Below are positions 1 to 9,005 of a stretch of DNA of 64,000 nucleotides, piece after piece; position 1 is the first letter of the stretch, and each line of letters opens with the position of its first letter. Below the pieces are notes generated by a model. It ran no database searches. It had not been told where the DNA came from and saw nothing but the letters and a program-made list of their open reading frames with translations. Both the position numbers and the translations under genes were made by a program. The stretch comes from Flavobacteriales bacterium (GTDB lineage: Bacteria; Bacteroidota; Bacteroidia; Flavobacteriales_F; PHOS-HE28): NCBI GenBank assembly GCA_016721005.1, contig JADKJM010000004.1, positions 1 to 64,000 on the forward strand, read 5' to 3'.

Positions 1-736
1 CATGCTGCCTCACGGAAGTGTTGTTCGTCACGTTGGAGTTCAGCGCACCGAGGCTAGTGCCGTAGCGCACGCGTGCGGTGGAAGGCACATCCGTGTTCCA
101 GCACACGGTGATCCCATTCGCCGATGCGGCCATGATGTATGGCCCGCGGAAGACCGATGGGTTGTTGTCGAGCCCGATCAGTTCAAGGTCGAAGCTGACG
201 TCGCTGCTGGTCGCCACGCTCTGGTGGATCTCCACCGCGATGGTGTTGCTGCCGTTCGCAAAGACGGAAGGCGCCAGTACGTGTTCCAGGATCTGGCCTT
301 CCTCCGAAGTGGCCACCGCTTGGTAGGACAACGTGGTGTACCCGATCGTGCCTTCACCGAAATTCTGCCGAAGGACCTCAGCGCCGTTCACGTATACCAC
401 GATGCCATCATCGCGGATCAGCCGCAAGCGATAGCCCGCGTATGCACCCGCACTCGGTAGGGTGATCGTCCTCCGGAAGTAGGTCGTGATGTATTTCGCC
501 GATGAACTCGGGCCGTAGCTCACCACCGTGGCTTCATCGCCATCGCCGTATCCGAGCTGGCCGGGACCACTAGCCCATGCCGCATCGTTGAACCCGGAAG
601 CGCGCCATGCCGTGCCTTGGTCGCTGCCGCTGTCCAGGTATTTCCACACCGATCCGAAGGGTACGAGTGCGACGTCCTGCGCCAATGCAGCATGGGAGAG
701 GAACAGGCACAGGGCCGGGAGGAGGAATGGGCGCAT
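1..736 (-). CDS. Secreted purple acid phosphatase-like protein (3' end off window)
   Basis: The frame is open from an ATG at 736 to the window edge, about 245 codons, so only the N-terminal part is seen. Residues 1-20 are a signal peptide (hydrophobic FLLPALCLFL stretch, then AQD). Next is a lectin-like beta domain, with DDGIVVYVNG as in PA14-like or discoidin-like modules placed before metallophosphoesterases. It is followed by a segment beginning GPYIMAASANGITVCWNT and ending RVRYGT, which is typical of the fibronectin-like N-terminal domain of purple acid phosphatases. The metal-binding catalytic domain would lie beyond the edge, so enzymatic activity is inferred. A secreted T9SS cargo protein is likely given its neighbours. 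Confidence 0.7.
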   Translation of the reverse strand, partial: MRPFLLPALCLFLSHAALAQDVALVPFGSVWKYLDSGSDQGTAWRASGFNDAAWASGPGQLGYGDGDEATVVSYGPSSSAKYITTYFRRTITLPSAGAYAGYRLRLIRDDGIVVYVNGAEVLRQNFGEGTIGYTTLSYQAVATSEEGQILEHVLAPSVFANGSNTIAVEIHQSVATSSDVSFDLELIGLDNNPSVFRGPYIMAASANGITVCWNTDVPSTARVRYGTSLGALNSNVTNNTSVRQH

Positions 737-771
737 GGTCGGGCAGTGGATGGCCCACGAGCAAGGTATCT

Positions 772-787
772 CGGAGGTGAGCCTCCG
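772..787. repeat. Small perfect hairpin in intergenic region
   Basis: CGGAGG (772-777), loop TGAG, CCTCCG (782-787). It lies in the 5' leader of the phosphatase-like gene and downstream of the cupredoxin gene, both on the minus strand. There is no T-tract, so terminator and leader-structure roles cannot be separated. Confidence 0.35.
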
Positions 788-880
788 GTGATGGTGTCGC
801 TCACCCTTTCGACAAGACCCCATTGACCTGCCGCTGGACGGCCTGCATTGCGTGACCTGTCGAACAGGATACCCTTGAAA

Positions 881-913
881 GGAAAAGGAGCGACCACCTG
901 CCGCCCCTTTTCC
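881..913 (-). terminator. Possible terminator of the cupredoxin gene
   Basis: GGAAAAGG (881-888) and CCTTTTCC (906-913) form an 8-bp inverted repeat with a 17-nt loop, starting 18 bases past the stop of the minus-strand gene at 931. On the minus strand the distal arm is T-rich. The long loop makes this only a modest candidate. Confidence 0.35.
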
Positions 914-930
914 AGATCGAGAAATGTTGC

Positions 931-1539
931 TTAGTGTACGATACTCATGCGACGCTGCTCCATCATGCTGCCCTGCGCATCGAGGATCACAGCGACGTAG
1001 TTCCCCTCTGGCAAATGACCGACGTTGATGCGGTCATTCCCTGTCAAGCGCTGACGCAGGACCTGTCGGCCTTGCACATCCATGAGCGCGATGGCCGATG
1101 CCTTGCTTGGATCACTGGTCACGGTGAAGTCCTGGTTCGCAGGGTTGGGGGATATCGTGAGATCCAGCGTCGCTTCGCCTTCGTTCAACCCTGTATTCGC
1201 TTCTACGATGATCTTCCCCTTCATCCCGGAGTTGATATGTGTAACGCACACATACCAATAGGTCCCCGGGACATCCAGCGTGAGCGTGTGCGTGCCGGTT
1301 GAATATTCGAAACCTCCATTGGAGGTGGTGCCATTGGCGTTCCAGGTATCCTCGCTCACCTCGCGCATGATGTGGTTGCCCGTCACCGTGACGGTGATCG
1401 GCGTGCCTGCGGTCACGGTGAGTTCGGCTGGAACCCAATTGAAGCCCGAGGAGGTGATGGTCTGCGCGCAGAGCGTGGAACCGACGAGAAGCAATGGAAG
1501 CGTAAGTGTTCTAAGCATCGAAATGGTTGATCGGTTCAT
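931..1539 (-). CDS. Secreted plastocyanin-like cupredoxin with T9SS sorting domain
   Basis: A 202-residue secreted blue-copper-type protein. A signal peptide (LTLPLLLVGSTLCAQ) leads into a cupredoxin fold. Candidate copper ligands are visible in the usual order: His56 (GNHIMREV), then Cys98, His101 and Met106 in WYVCVTHINSGMKG. The last ~80 residues (from LDLTISPNPANQDF) are a Por/T9SS type A C-terminal sorting domain, so export across the outer membrane by the type IX system is expected. An electron-transfer role is inferred from the family. Three ATGs lie within 12 codons at the 5' end; the one giving MNRSTIS was chosen because it leaves a normal n-region. Confidence 0.85.
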   Translation of the reverse strand: MNRSTISMLRTLTLPLLLVGSTLCAQTITSSGFNWVPAELTVTAGTPITVTVTGNHIMREVSEDTWNANGTTSNGGFEYSTGTHTLTLDVPGTYWYVCVTHINSGMKGKIIVEANTGLNEGEATLDLTISPNPANQDFTVTSDPSKASAIALMDVQGRQVLRQRLTGNDRINVGHLPEGNYVAVILDAQGSMMEQRRMSIVH

Positions 1540-1614
1540 CATAGGACGCACTTCAAGAACGAGACGCTGTCCCGAGGGTCACATCACCGATCACCTTTGA
1601 TCACGGGTCACCTG

Positions 1615-3195
1615 CTAACGCACCTTCAAGAGGTTGCGCACTTGCTGGGCGCCTTCGTTCTGCAACCGCGCGTAGTACACGCCGGGGGTACGATCGCCCA
1701 GATCCACATCCACCTTGTAGGTGCCAGCCGGTACGGGTTGGTTCAACACGGTTTGTACCAGTTGCCCCTGCTCATCGAAGACCTGGATCAGCACCCGTCC
1801 TCCTGCGCTGGTGTATTCAAAGGTGGTCCGTTCGGTGAACGGGTTGGGATAGTTGCTCAGGAGGTTGGTCCCGGCTTGTTGGTTGATCTCATGCACCGCG
1901 TTGCCCAAGCAACCGCTGGGGTCGATGATCTGGAGTGGCTGGTAGGTATCGAGCAGGACGGTATCGATGTCCGTTTCCTCCAGGCAGAACCAATCCTTCA
2001 GCACGCTGGCGTATACCGAGCGGAAGTCGTACTGCATCGCCAGGTTGGTCTGGTAGGTGGCGCTGCTCGGAATGTCCGGGTTCGTGCCCGTGATCGTGTT
2101 GATCACCTGCGAACCGAAGAAGAACATCGGTTGCGCACTGCCGTGGTCCGTGCCGCCACTGGCATTGTCCACGATGCGTCGGCCGAACTCGGAGAACGTC
2201 ATACCCATCACGCGGTCCTCGAAGCCCAACAAGGAGATATCATCCTGGAAGGCGCGGACCGCATCGCTCACCCCTTGCAACAGGTTGGCGTGGGCACCGA
2301 TGGTGTGATCGGCGGAGTCCACTTGTTGTGCGTGCGTGTCGAATCCGGTCTCGCTCACCCAGTAGATCTTCGTCTTCAATCCGCCGCAGATCAATTGCGC
2401 CACGATCTTCAGGGCTTGCGCCAGCTTCGCCCCGGGCTGGTTGCCGGTGGGGTAGAGGGGACTCTGGTTACAGCCGGGCACGGCTGCTGCTTGGATCACA
2501 TCGCCGTAAAGATCGGTCTGGCGTTGCACTTGGCGCACAAGACCCAACTTTCCGCCACTGCACGCAGGTGATGTTGGATCCAGGTAGATGTTGCCCGTGA
2601 GGTTCAGCGGATCGGTGGTGTTGTTGATGGCCACACCCATGCTCACGCCCATGTACTGCAAGCCGGAACCCACCGCACCACCGATGCGGATCGCCAGCGG
2701 ATCGGGCATGTCGATGTTCGGATAACCCGCCGGGTAGTTCGGGTATTCGAAGTTGAGGTAGCGACCGGTCCAGCCGCTGCTGAGTAATTGGTTCGCGCTT
2801 GCGCCGGTCTCATAGATGTCCGTGGCGCGGAAGTGCGAGTAGTTCGGTTGGGGATAACTCACGCCCTGCACGATACCGAGCTTGCCCATCTCCCACAGTT
2901 CACGCATGCCATCCATGGCCGGGTGAAGTCCGGTGGCACCCACTTGATCCAACGGAAGTACGAGTCCTTGCGGGATCAGCACGTTCGGTCGCTTCACCGC
3001 GAGTACGCCGTATTGGTCCAGCGGGATCACGGTGTTCAAGCCGTCATTGCCACCAAAAAGCTGGATCACCACCAGCACGCGGTCCTCGGCCGCGCGGTTC
3101 CAGAGTGGGCCCAACAACGGACTGCTGAACCCTTGTACCGTGAGGCCGCCCAACGTAGCGGCGGAGGAGTTGCGAAGGAATGATCGACGATCCAT
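1615..3195 (-). CDS. DUF1501 family secreted protein with T9SS sorting domain
   Basis: A 526-residue protein starting MDRRSFLRNSS, a twin-arginine-type signal (RRSFL). The ATG at 3195 was preferred over an in-frame upstream ATG because it starts the signal and the upstream extension overlaps the next gene. The body matches the DUF1501 (sulfatase-like) family: VLVVIQLFGGNDGLNTVIP near the N-terminus, ETGFDTHAQQ, and TFSEFGRRI with a following DHG. Residues from LLSNYPNPFTERT to the end are a T9SS type A sorting domain. DUF1501 genes are habitually paired with DUF1800 genes, and the partner lies directly upstream. The biochemical role of the pair is unknown; surface or exported function is inferred. 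Confidence 0.9.
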   Translation of the reverse strand: MDRRSFLRNSSAATLGGLTVQGFSSPLLGPLWNRAAEDRVLVVIQLFGGNDGLNTVIPLDQYGVLAVKRPNVLIPQGLVLPLDQVGATGLHPAMDGMRELWEMGKLGIVQGVSYPQPNYSHFRATDIYETGASANQLLSSGWTGRYLNFEYPNYPAGYPNIDMPDPLAIRIGGAVGSGLQYMGVSMGVAINNTTDPLNLTGNIYLDPTSPACSGGKLGLVRQVQRQTDLYGDVIQAAAVPGCNQSPLYPTGNQPGAKLAQALKIVAQLICGGLKTKIYWVSETGFDTHAQQVDSADHTIGAHANLLQGVSDAVRAFQDDISLLGFEDRVMGMTFSEFGRRIVDNASGGTDHGSAQPMFFFGSQVINTITGTNPDIPSSATYQTNLAMQYDFRSVYASVLKDWFCLEETDIDTVLLDTYQPLQIIDPSGCLGNAVHEINQQAGTNLLSNYPNPFTERTTFEYTSAGGRVLIQVFDEQGQLVQTVLNQPVPAGTYKVDVDLGDRTPGVYYARLQNEGAQQVRNLLKVR

Positions 3196-3215
3196 GTGCG
3201 CGGGTTTGTCGGGGT

Positions 3216-4886
3216 TCAGTGCATTTGGATTTCGGCGGCGCCGGCCATGTTCACGAAGAGCCCGACCAGGATCGTCGGGACCAATTGCGCGGTCATGTTC
3301 GTGGTGTTCGGGTCTGCCACGTACATCTCGTACGCATCCGTCCAATAGACATCATTCGTTTGGCCGAGCAAGAGGTAGTTGGTCTTCAGTTGGGCCTTCA
3401 CCCCGTTGCTCACCGGGATGGCGAAGAGCAGGGACGTGGCTTCGGAGACCAGGATGTTCGGATCCGTGGCGTCCGTGAATTCCGCGACCACCCCGAGCAG
3501 GTCCGCCTTGAACACCAGGTTGCGGCTCTCCGGTTGGTACAGGCCATCGCCCGTGGCGAAGCCGTTGTAGGTGATGGCGAGGACCGTATTGTTGCGCGCA
3601 GGGTAGGTCGCCGTGTCCATCCAGATGTTGTCGAAGGAGGGCGTCTGGTAGTACGCCGGCCATCCGGCCACGTTCGGTGGGTTCAGGATCTCCTGCCCGC
3701 TGTATGAAAGCAGGTAGTACACATCGCGCCACACGCTGTACTGCGCTTCGAATTGCGCGGGTGTCGGCATGGGCACCTTCAGTTTGCGGAGTGTTCCGAT
3801 GACCAGATCGGCCGGTGCCATGATCATGCACGCGCGGATCTCCGCGCTGAAGAAATGATCGCTCGTGAGCAAGGCGCGGATCACGGTGCGCAATTGGTCC
3901 GGCGCAGCGGCGTTGTCACGGAAGATCACCGCGAGCGGTTCGATCACATTCGCCTCCGTGGCCGCATCGATCTCACCATGCACGAAGAAGCGATAGATGT
4001 TGCGGCACATGAAGCGCGCGCACTCCTCGTTCGCGGTGATCATGTCCAGCAACGCGTTCAACTCCGTTTCACCTGCATCGATCCCGCTCTGTCCTTGGAT
4101 CAGCGTGTTGTTGAAGAAGGAGCTGAACTGCTTGTTCGTGGTATCGTGCTGCGAAGCCCGGAAGATCACGAACGGGAGGACGGGATCGCCCAAGGCATCG
4201 GCTTCACGCACGGTCCATCCGGTGAGCACGCGCGCTGCGGTCTGCACATCGGTCTCCGTGTATCCGCTTCCCTCCCCGAGGGTGAAGAGTTCCATGAGCT
4301 CACGACCGTAGTTCTCGTCCGGCGCGGTCACCGTGTTCAGGTAGCCGTTCAGGTAGAGGAGCATGGCGCCGCTGGTGCTCACATCATGGATCAGCTGCCG
4401 GAAGTTGCCCAATGCTTGGTTGCGGAGAAGTTGATCGTACTCATAGCTTACCCGTGGGTTGAAGACCTGGAAGACCTGCGTAGGCATGTGGTTGAACCAG
4501 AACAACACGAGTTTCTCCCGCAGGTTCCGCTCCTGTTGTACCATCAGCCCGGTCTTCCACCAGGCGAAGCTTTGTAGCCGTGCGCCGGTGAGATCGGTGA
4601 CCTCCTGCTGGGTGTTGCCGTAGCGGATGGTATCCACCCATGTGCTTCCGAAGGGCACCTGCGGATCCAGTGCGTTCGGGTCCGGGTTGCCACCCACTAG
4701 GCCCCAGTAGGCCTTGATCGGCGGTGTGGTGTTGTTCGCGAACGTGAGCAGTTCATCGATCGCCTGATCCAACGACTGGCCGTTGAAATGCGCGAGGTCG
4801 GCATTGGTGCAACCGAAGAGCGTACGCCGGAGCAGGTGGGTCAGTTCAGGGGTGTTGAACGGACCGGTGTAGGGTGTTAGCGGCAT
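3216..4886 (-). CDS. DUF1800 family protein
   Basis: A 556-residue protein whose N-terminus (ELTHLLRRTLFGCTNADL) and internal NYGRELMELFTLG and NPPNVAGWPAY segments are diagnostic of the DUF1800 family. It sits 20 bp upstream of the DUF1501 gene on the same strand, the usual two-gene arrangement, so the two are presumably co-transcribed and act together. No signal peptide is obvious at this start. Function of the family is not established; extracellular or periplasmic roles in polymer handling have been guessed for such pairs, but nothing here decides it. Confidence 0.9.
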   Translation of the reverse strand: MPLTPYTGPFNTPELTHLLRRTLFGCTNADLAHFNGQSLDQAIDELLTFANNTTPPIKAYWGLVGGNPDPNALDPQVPFGSTWVDTIRYGNTQQEVTDLTGARLQSFAWWKTGLMVQQERNLREKLVLFWFNHMPTQVFQVFNPRVSYEYDQLLRNQALGNFRQLIHDVSTSGAMLLYLNGYLNTVTAPDENYGRELMELFTLGEGSGYTETDVQTAARVLTGWTVREADALGDPVLPFVIFRASQHDTTNKQFSSFFNNTLIQGQSGIDAGETELNALLDMITANEECARFMCRNIYRFFVHGEIDAATEANVIEPLAVIFRDNAAAPDQLRTVIRALLTSDHFFSAEIRACMIMAPADLVIGTLRKLKVPMPTPAQFEAQYSVWRDVYYLLSYSGQEILNPPNVAGWPAYYQTPSFDNIWMDTATYPARNNTVLAITYNGFATGDGLYQPESRNLVFKADLLGVVAEFTDATDPNILVSEATSLLFAIPVSNGVKAQLKTNYLLLGQTNDVYWTDAYEMYVADPNTTNMTAQLVPTILVGLFVNMAGAAEIQMH

Positions 4887-5179
4887 GCCGGAAGGATATC
4901 GGTGAATGCGTATGACGAATGTGCAGGACCGAAGTTAGATCGTGGGTTATTCAAATGTCCATCGATCTTGGATGAAGTTCCACCAGCTCGCCGCTGATCA
5001 CGTGCTGGAGATCGATGGATCGCAACACCGCACTTACCGTTGTCGATGGCGGCGACAGGGGTATCGAACGCCAACCTCAGAGCCGTCTTCCTCCGCTTTC
5101 CGCATACCCCAATAGGCGGTGTACGTATTGTTCGTGTTCAATTTCCAAGGGATGAATGCAAGGGACCGGCACCGTACGT

Positions 5180-5620
5180 TCAACTGGCGATGCCCTGTAC
5201 GATCAAGATCGACCAAGCAAGAATGACCAGCAGTGGCAGTCCGTGGCTCGTCATTCTGCCCATCGTACTTGCTGTAGGATTGCCGAAAGCAGGTGGTTTC
5301 ACTGATGGCTTGTGTTCCACTTCGTAGTCCAGTAGGAACTTCTTGATCGTATTGATCGATATGTAACCTGCTCGCACACCAATGAAGGCCAATCCAGCCG
5401 AAGCCAAGGCAAGCCACGGAATGACCCCTCGCAACAATGCGCCAAGCCTGTGATCAACATTGCTGTTCGCAGAAAGCACGATCGCAGCGAATAGGAATCC
5501 TTGGAAAGTGAGCATCCATGTGATCCGGTTATGGATCAACCCTTCTTCCTTGGTGATCTGATCGGATGCGCGCTTGTGGGCTTCCAAGTAATCCATAGGG
5601 CTGGATGATCGCATGGACAA
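5180..5620 (-). CDS. Small membrane protein, unknown function
   Basis: A 146-residue protein with a charged N-terminal helix (DYLEAHKRASDQITKEEG), then three likely membrane helices: WMLTFQGFLFAAIVL, IPWLALASAGLAFIGV and PLLVILAWSILIVQG. The motif HNRITWMLTFQGFLFAA recurs in many small uncharacterised bacterial membrane proteins, some linked to stress or SLATT-like families, but I cannot assign a family. It stands alone: 293 bp of non-coding sequence lie between it and the DUF1800 start, and its own start may be the ATG at 5620 or 5614. Confidence 0.6.
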   Translation of the reverse strand: MSMRSSSPMDYLEAHKRASDQITKEEGLIHNRITWMLTFQGFLFAAIVLSANSNVDHRLGALLRGVIPWLALASAGLAFIGVRAGYISINTIKKFLLDYEVEHKPSVKPPAFGNPTASTMGRMTSHGLPLLVILAWSILIVQGIAS

Positions 5621-5644
5621 AGGTAGCGGTTGACCTGATGTAGG

Positions 5645-6676
5645 CTATGCCGCCATCATCGCCCTCACCATCGGTGCCACCTTGGTCCCGTAGAGTTCAA
5701 TGCTGCGCATCTGCTTCTCATGCGGAAGTGTTCCCGCACTGTACTTCATGTCGAAGCGTGCGAGGTCGAGTGCCTTCACAACGCGCACGATCTTGCGCGC
5801 CACGGTGTCCGGGGAACCGACGCACAACGCACCGTTCGGTCCGGAAAGTTGATCGTATCCTGCGCGGGACATCGGCGACCAACCGCGCTCACGTCCGATG
5901 CGTGCGTGCATCGCCGCGAAGTGCGGCCACAATTCCTCTTTCGCTTGGTCATCGGTATCGGCGACATAACCGGGGGAGTGCGCACCGATCGGTAGCGGTG
6001 CGTGCCCGAACTGTTCGAGCGACCTACGATACAGATCCGCGAAAGGAGCGAAGGCCAGTGGATCACCACCAATGATCGCGATCATGAGAGGTAACCCGTA
6101 CTGCGCAGCGCGCACCACGGAAGCCGGTGTGCCGCCCACGCCGATCCATGTCGGCAACCGTCCGCTTTCCATCGGCGGGTACACCAGTTGATCATTCAAC
6201 CCGGACCGTGTGCGCCCGCTCCAGGTCACTGGCTTTTCCTTCAGCAGTTCCGTGAACAGATGAAGCCGCTCGTTGAAGAGTTCATCGTATTGCTCCAGCT
6301 TCAACCCGAAGAGGGGGAAGGATTCCGTGAAGGAACCACGGCCGATGATGATCTCTGCGCGGCCGTTGCTCAATGCATGAAGCGTGGAGAAGCGCTCATA
6401 CACCCGCACCGGGTCATCGCTGCTGAGTACGGTCACCGCAGTTCCTAGGTGGATCTGCTTCGTTCTGCCGGCGATCGCGGCCAGCACCACCTCGGGCGCG
6501 CTCACGGCGAAGTCGTCGCGGTGGTGTTCGCCCACACCGAAGAAGTGAAGCCCCAGTTGGTCCGCCAGTTCGGCCTCCTTCACCACATTGCGCAGGACCT
6601 GCGCGTGGTGCATCATTCCCCCGTTCGCGTCCAAGGTGACATCGCCGAAAGTGTCCAGTCCGAGTTCAAGTGCCAT
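5645..6676 (-). CDS. LLM-class flavin-dependent oxidoreductase (luciferase-like)
   Basis: A 343-residue luciferase-like monooxygenase family protein. Features include the N-terminal MALELGLDTFGD strand, FFGVGEHHRDDFAVSAPEVVLAAIAGRT with the family HH motif, and LGTAVTVLSSDDPVRVYERF. A typical flavin-site region follows (GRAEIIIGRGSF) with LPTWIGVGGTPASVVRAA. The family oxidises small organic substrates using reduced FMN or F420; the substrate here is not predictable. The ATG at 6676 is used because an extension to 6712 (MDPSDRPPTFAR) lacks family similarity and reaches towards the divergent xth promoter region. Confidence 0.88.
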   Translation of the reverse strand: MALELGLDTFGDVTLDANGGMMHHAQVLRNVVKEAELADQLGLHFFGVGEHHRDDFAVSAPEVVLAAIAGRTKQIHLGTAVTVLSSDDPVRVYERFSTLHALSNGRAEIIIGRGSFTESFPLFGLKLEQYDELFNERLHLFTELLKEKPVTWSGRTRSGLNDQLVYPPMESGRLPTWIGVGGTPASVVRAAQYGLPLMIAIIGGDPLAFAPFADLYRRSLEQFGHAPLPIGAHSPGYVADTDDQAKEELWPHFAAMHARIGRERGWSPMSRAGYDQLSGPNGALCVGSPDTVARKIVRVVKALDLARFDMKYSAGTLPHEKQMRSIELYGTKVAPMVRAMMAA

Positions 6677-6761
6677 GCGGGCGAAAGTAGGGGGGCGATC
6701 GCTGGGGTCCATCCATCACAAGTGGTCATCACGAGCGGAGCGAAGTGACGAACTTCACCGC

Positions 6762-7523
6762 ATGAAACTGATCTCGTTCAACGTCAACGGCATTCGTGCC
6801 AGTGTGGGCAAGGGCCTGCACGACACCCTTGCGTCGCTCAAGCCCGACATCATCTGTTTCCAGGAGACCAAGGCCACGCCGGAGCAAGTGGCAGAAGCGT
6901 TGAAGGGTGTGAACGGCTACCATGTGAATGCCTACGGCGCGGTGAAGCTGGGATACAGTGGTACCGCGATCGTGAGCAAGGAGAAGCCTGTTAGCGTTGC
7001 GTTCGGCATCGGGATGAAGGGGCACGACGATGAGGGGCGCGTGGTCACATGCACCTTCAAGGAACATGTGGTGGTCTGTGTGTACACGCCCAACAGCGGC
7101 GAAGGCATGAAGCGCTTGGACTACCGCGGCGAATGGGACTCGGCCTTCAAAGCGTACGTGAGCAAATTGGCCAAGGGCAAGTTGCCGGTCATCATCACCG
7201 GGGATCTCAATGTGGCCTTCCAGCCCATCGACATCGCACGACCCAAGGACAACTACAACAAGACCAGTGGCTATACGCAGAAGGAGATCGACGGCATGGC
7301 CGCACTACAAGGCGCAGGCTTCGTGGACACCTTTCGGCACTTCCACCCGGAAGTGGTGAAGTATAGCTGGTGGAGCCAACGCTTCGGTGCGCGCGCACGG
7401 AACGTTGGGTGGCGCATCGACTATGTGCTCGTGAGCAAGGGCTTCGAGAAGAAGGTGAAGAAGGCGTTCATCCTGAATGAGGTGATGGGGAGTGATCACT
7501 GTCCTGTGGGGATCGAATGGTAG
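6762..7523 (+). CDS. xth: Exodeoxyribonuclease III
   Basis: A 253-residue enzyme of the exonuclease III/AP endonuclease family, acting in base-excision repair by cutting 5' of abasic sites and trimming 3' ends. It starts MKLISFNVNGIRA, the standard start of the family. The catalytic elements are present: QETKA (Glu35, metal ligand), a TGDLNVA loop, and the terminal SDHCP box with Asp245 and His246. Length is normal. A longer in-frame extension upstream lacks family features. It is followed closely by the DUF4260 gene. Confidence 0.95.
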   Translation: MKLISFNVNGIRASVGKGLHDTLASLKPDIICFQETKATPEQVAEALKGVNGYHVNAYGAVKLGYSGTAIVSKEKPVSVAFGIGMKGHDDEGRVVTCTFKEHVVVCVYTPNSGEGMKRLDYRGEWDSAFKAYVSKLAKGKLPVIITGDLNVAFQPIDIARPKDNYNKTSGYTQKEIDGMAALQGAGFVDTFRHFHPEVVKYSWWSQRFGARARNVGWRIDYVLVSKGFEKKVKKAFILNEVMGSDHCPVGIEW

Positions 7524-7543
7524 GTCGATCAGACAGTCAGAAA

Positions 7544-7957
7544 ATGAAGAACCTGCTGAGACTGGAGGAACTGGCGCAGTTACTCATCTGCGTAGTAGCG
7601 TTGATCATCAATGATGTTCCGTGGTGGGTGTACCCGATCCTACTTCTGGGACCGGATATCGGAATGCTGGGTTACCTCGTCAACTCGCGTTTCGGAGCGA
7701 TCAGCTACAATGCACTGCACCACAAAGGACTTGCGTTGCTCCTGATTTGTGTTGGACAATACATGGGCTTGATGAGCTTCGCTGATGTTGCTGATCCTTC
7801 ACCTCTCTGGCACGTGTTGATCATCGCAGGCATCATCCTCTACGGCCACGCCTCCATGGACCGCATCTTCGGCTATGGCCTCAAGTTCGGCGACAACTTC
7901 CACCACACGCACTTGGGGTGGATCGGGAAGTTGAAAGGGAAGGACGGAGCGGAGTAG
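7544..7957 (+). CDS. DUF4260 family membrane protein
   Basis: A 137-residue membrane protein with four predicted helices. It carries the features of DUF4260: LLLGPDIGMLGYLVN, an NALHHK segment, and near the end HASMDRIFGYGLKFGD followed by FHHTHLGWIGK. The clustered histidines are conserved in the family, whose function is unknown. The ATG at 7544 is preferred; an ATG at 7517 would overlap exonuclease III by 7 bases and adds a polar leader. It is likely co-transcribed with xth and the downstream glutamine amidotransferase. Confidence 0.85.
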   Translation: MKNLLRLEELAQLLICVVALIINDVPWWVYPILLLGPDIGMLGYLVNSRFGAISYNALHHKGLALLLICVGQYMGLMSFADVADPSPLWHVLIIAGIILYGHASMDRIFGYGLKFGDNFHHTHLGWIGKLKGKDGAE

Positions 7958-7971
7958 GGAACCTCTCACCC

Positions 7972-8535
7972 ATGCGCATCCTCCTCCTCGACAACTACGA
8001 CAGCTTCACTTGGAACCTGCATCACCAGTTGGTGGTGCATGCGGAGGTGGATGTGGTGCGCAACGATGCGATCACGGTTGAGGAAGCAGCGCGATATGAT
8101 CGCATCATCCTTTCACCGGGACCTGGTCTTCCATCGGAAGCAGGTATCATGATGGAACTCATCACGAAGCTGATGCCGACGCATCCGATCCTCGGCGTAT
8201 GCCTCGGCTTGCAAGGGATCGTGGAAGCATGCGGCGGCAAGTTGTTCAATCAACCACGGGTCATGCACGGTGTTGCGGTGAGTTGTTCGCCCACCGGTCC
8301 GTGCGATCGGCTCTTTGCTGGCCTGCCCGCCAAATTCGATGTCGGGCTATACCACAGTTGGGCAGCTGATCCGCATGCGCTGCCACCTGAACTCCGCGTG
8401 ACGGCACTGAGCGACCAAGGTGTGATCATGGCGATCCGGCACACCCGCTATGATGTTCGCGGCGTACAGTTCCACCCGGAGAGCGTGCTCACACCACTCG
8501 GAGGAACGATCATCAAGAACTGGTTGTCGGACTGA
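7972..8535 (+). CDS. pabA: Glutamine amidotransferase of aminodeoxychorismate/anthranilate synthase
   Basis: A 187-residue class I glutamine amidotransferase beginning MRILLLDNYDSFTWN, the hallmark of the TrpG/PabA family. The catalytic triad is visible: Cys77 in GVCLGLQG, then His168 and Glu170 in QFHPES. It releases ammonia from glutamine for a chorismate-utilising partner, in folate (PabB) or tryptophan (TrpE) synthesis. No partner gene is in the window, so the choice between pabA and trpG rests on the absence of a trp cluster and is uncertain. Starts 14 bp after DUF4260. Confidence 0.85.
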   Translation: MRILLLDNYDSFTWNLHHQLVVHAEVDVVRNDAITVEEAARYDRIILSPGPGLPSEAGIMMELITKLMPTHPILGVCLGLQGIVEACGGKLFNQPRVMHGVAVSCSPTGPCDRLFAGLPAKFDVGLYHSWAADPHALPPELRVTALSDQGVIMAIRHTRYDVRGVQFHPESVLTPLGGTIIKNWLSD

Positions 8536-8541
8536 TCGTCC

Positions 8542-8919
8542 TCAGCGCATCGCGATGCCGCTGATCTCCACGTTCACGCCACGCGGCAATTCCTTCACGC
8601 CGACCATTTCGCGTGCCGGCACATCGCCCTTGAAGTAGGTCTGGTAGATCCGGCTGATCTCCGCGTAGTACTGCATCTTGGTGGTGTACACCGTACACTT
8701 CACCAAATGGTCATAGGTCAATCCAGCGGCTTCGAGGATGCGGCCGAGGTTCTCCATGACGAGGGTGGTCTCTTCGACGATGTTCTCAATGCGGAGCGTT
8801 CGTGTACCAGGGATCTGCGCGATCTGCCCGCTGATGAAGATGTAGGGCCCTGCTTCGACCGCAGGTGTATAAGGAACGGGATCTTTCGGCGCTTCGCCAA
8901 TATGGATGGTCTTCTTCAT
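8542..8919 (-). CDS. ridA: RidA family enamine/imine deaminase
   Basis: A 125-residue protein of the RidA (YjgF/YER057c) family, which hydrolyses reactive enamine and imine intermediates from PLP enzymes such as threonine dehydratase. Typical blocks are seen: YIFISGQIAQIPGT, LEAAGLTYDHLVKCTVY, and the C-terminal PAREMVGVKELPRG with the conserved arginine that binds the substrate carboxylate. Length is normal. It converges with pabA, leaving only 6 bp between the stops. The ATG at 8919 gives MKKTIHIGEAPKDP, a normal start for the family. Confidence 0.92.
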   Translation of the reverse strand: MKKTIHIGEAPKDPVPYTPAVEAGPYIFISGQIAQIPGTRTLRIENIVEETTLVMENLGRILEAAGLTYDHLVKCTVYTTKMQYYAEISRIYQTYFKGDVPAREMVGVKELPRGVNVEISGIAMR

Positions 8920-9005
8920 GAGCTACGGATGTCCGTGCGCCTGAATGCACACGCAGGGCGAAGATGCACAGGAACGGACGCACGTACAAATGGATCCATG
9001 AATGA

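Noticed and set aside
2..460. Plus-strand open frame at the left edge
   Set aside because: It lies antisense to the phosphatase-like gene, which has a signal peptide and family motifs.
1597..2571. Long plus-strand open frame opposite DUF1501
   Set aside because: A mirror of high-GC codon use; no family motifs, and the opposite strand is a clear DUF1501 gene.
5040..5090. tRNA-like 3' end on the minus strand (GAGGTTGGCGTTCGATACC then CGCCGCCA)
   Set aside because: The TTCGATA loop and CGCCGCCA end look like a tRNA T-arm and acceptor, but the T stem does not pair well and no matching 5' acceptor or cloverleaf is found upstream. Possibly an old attachment-site relic.
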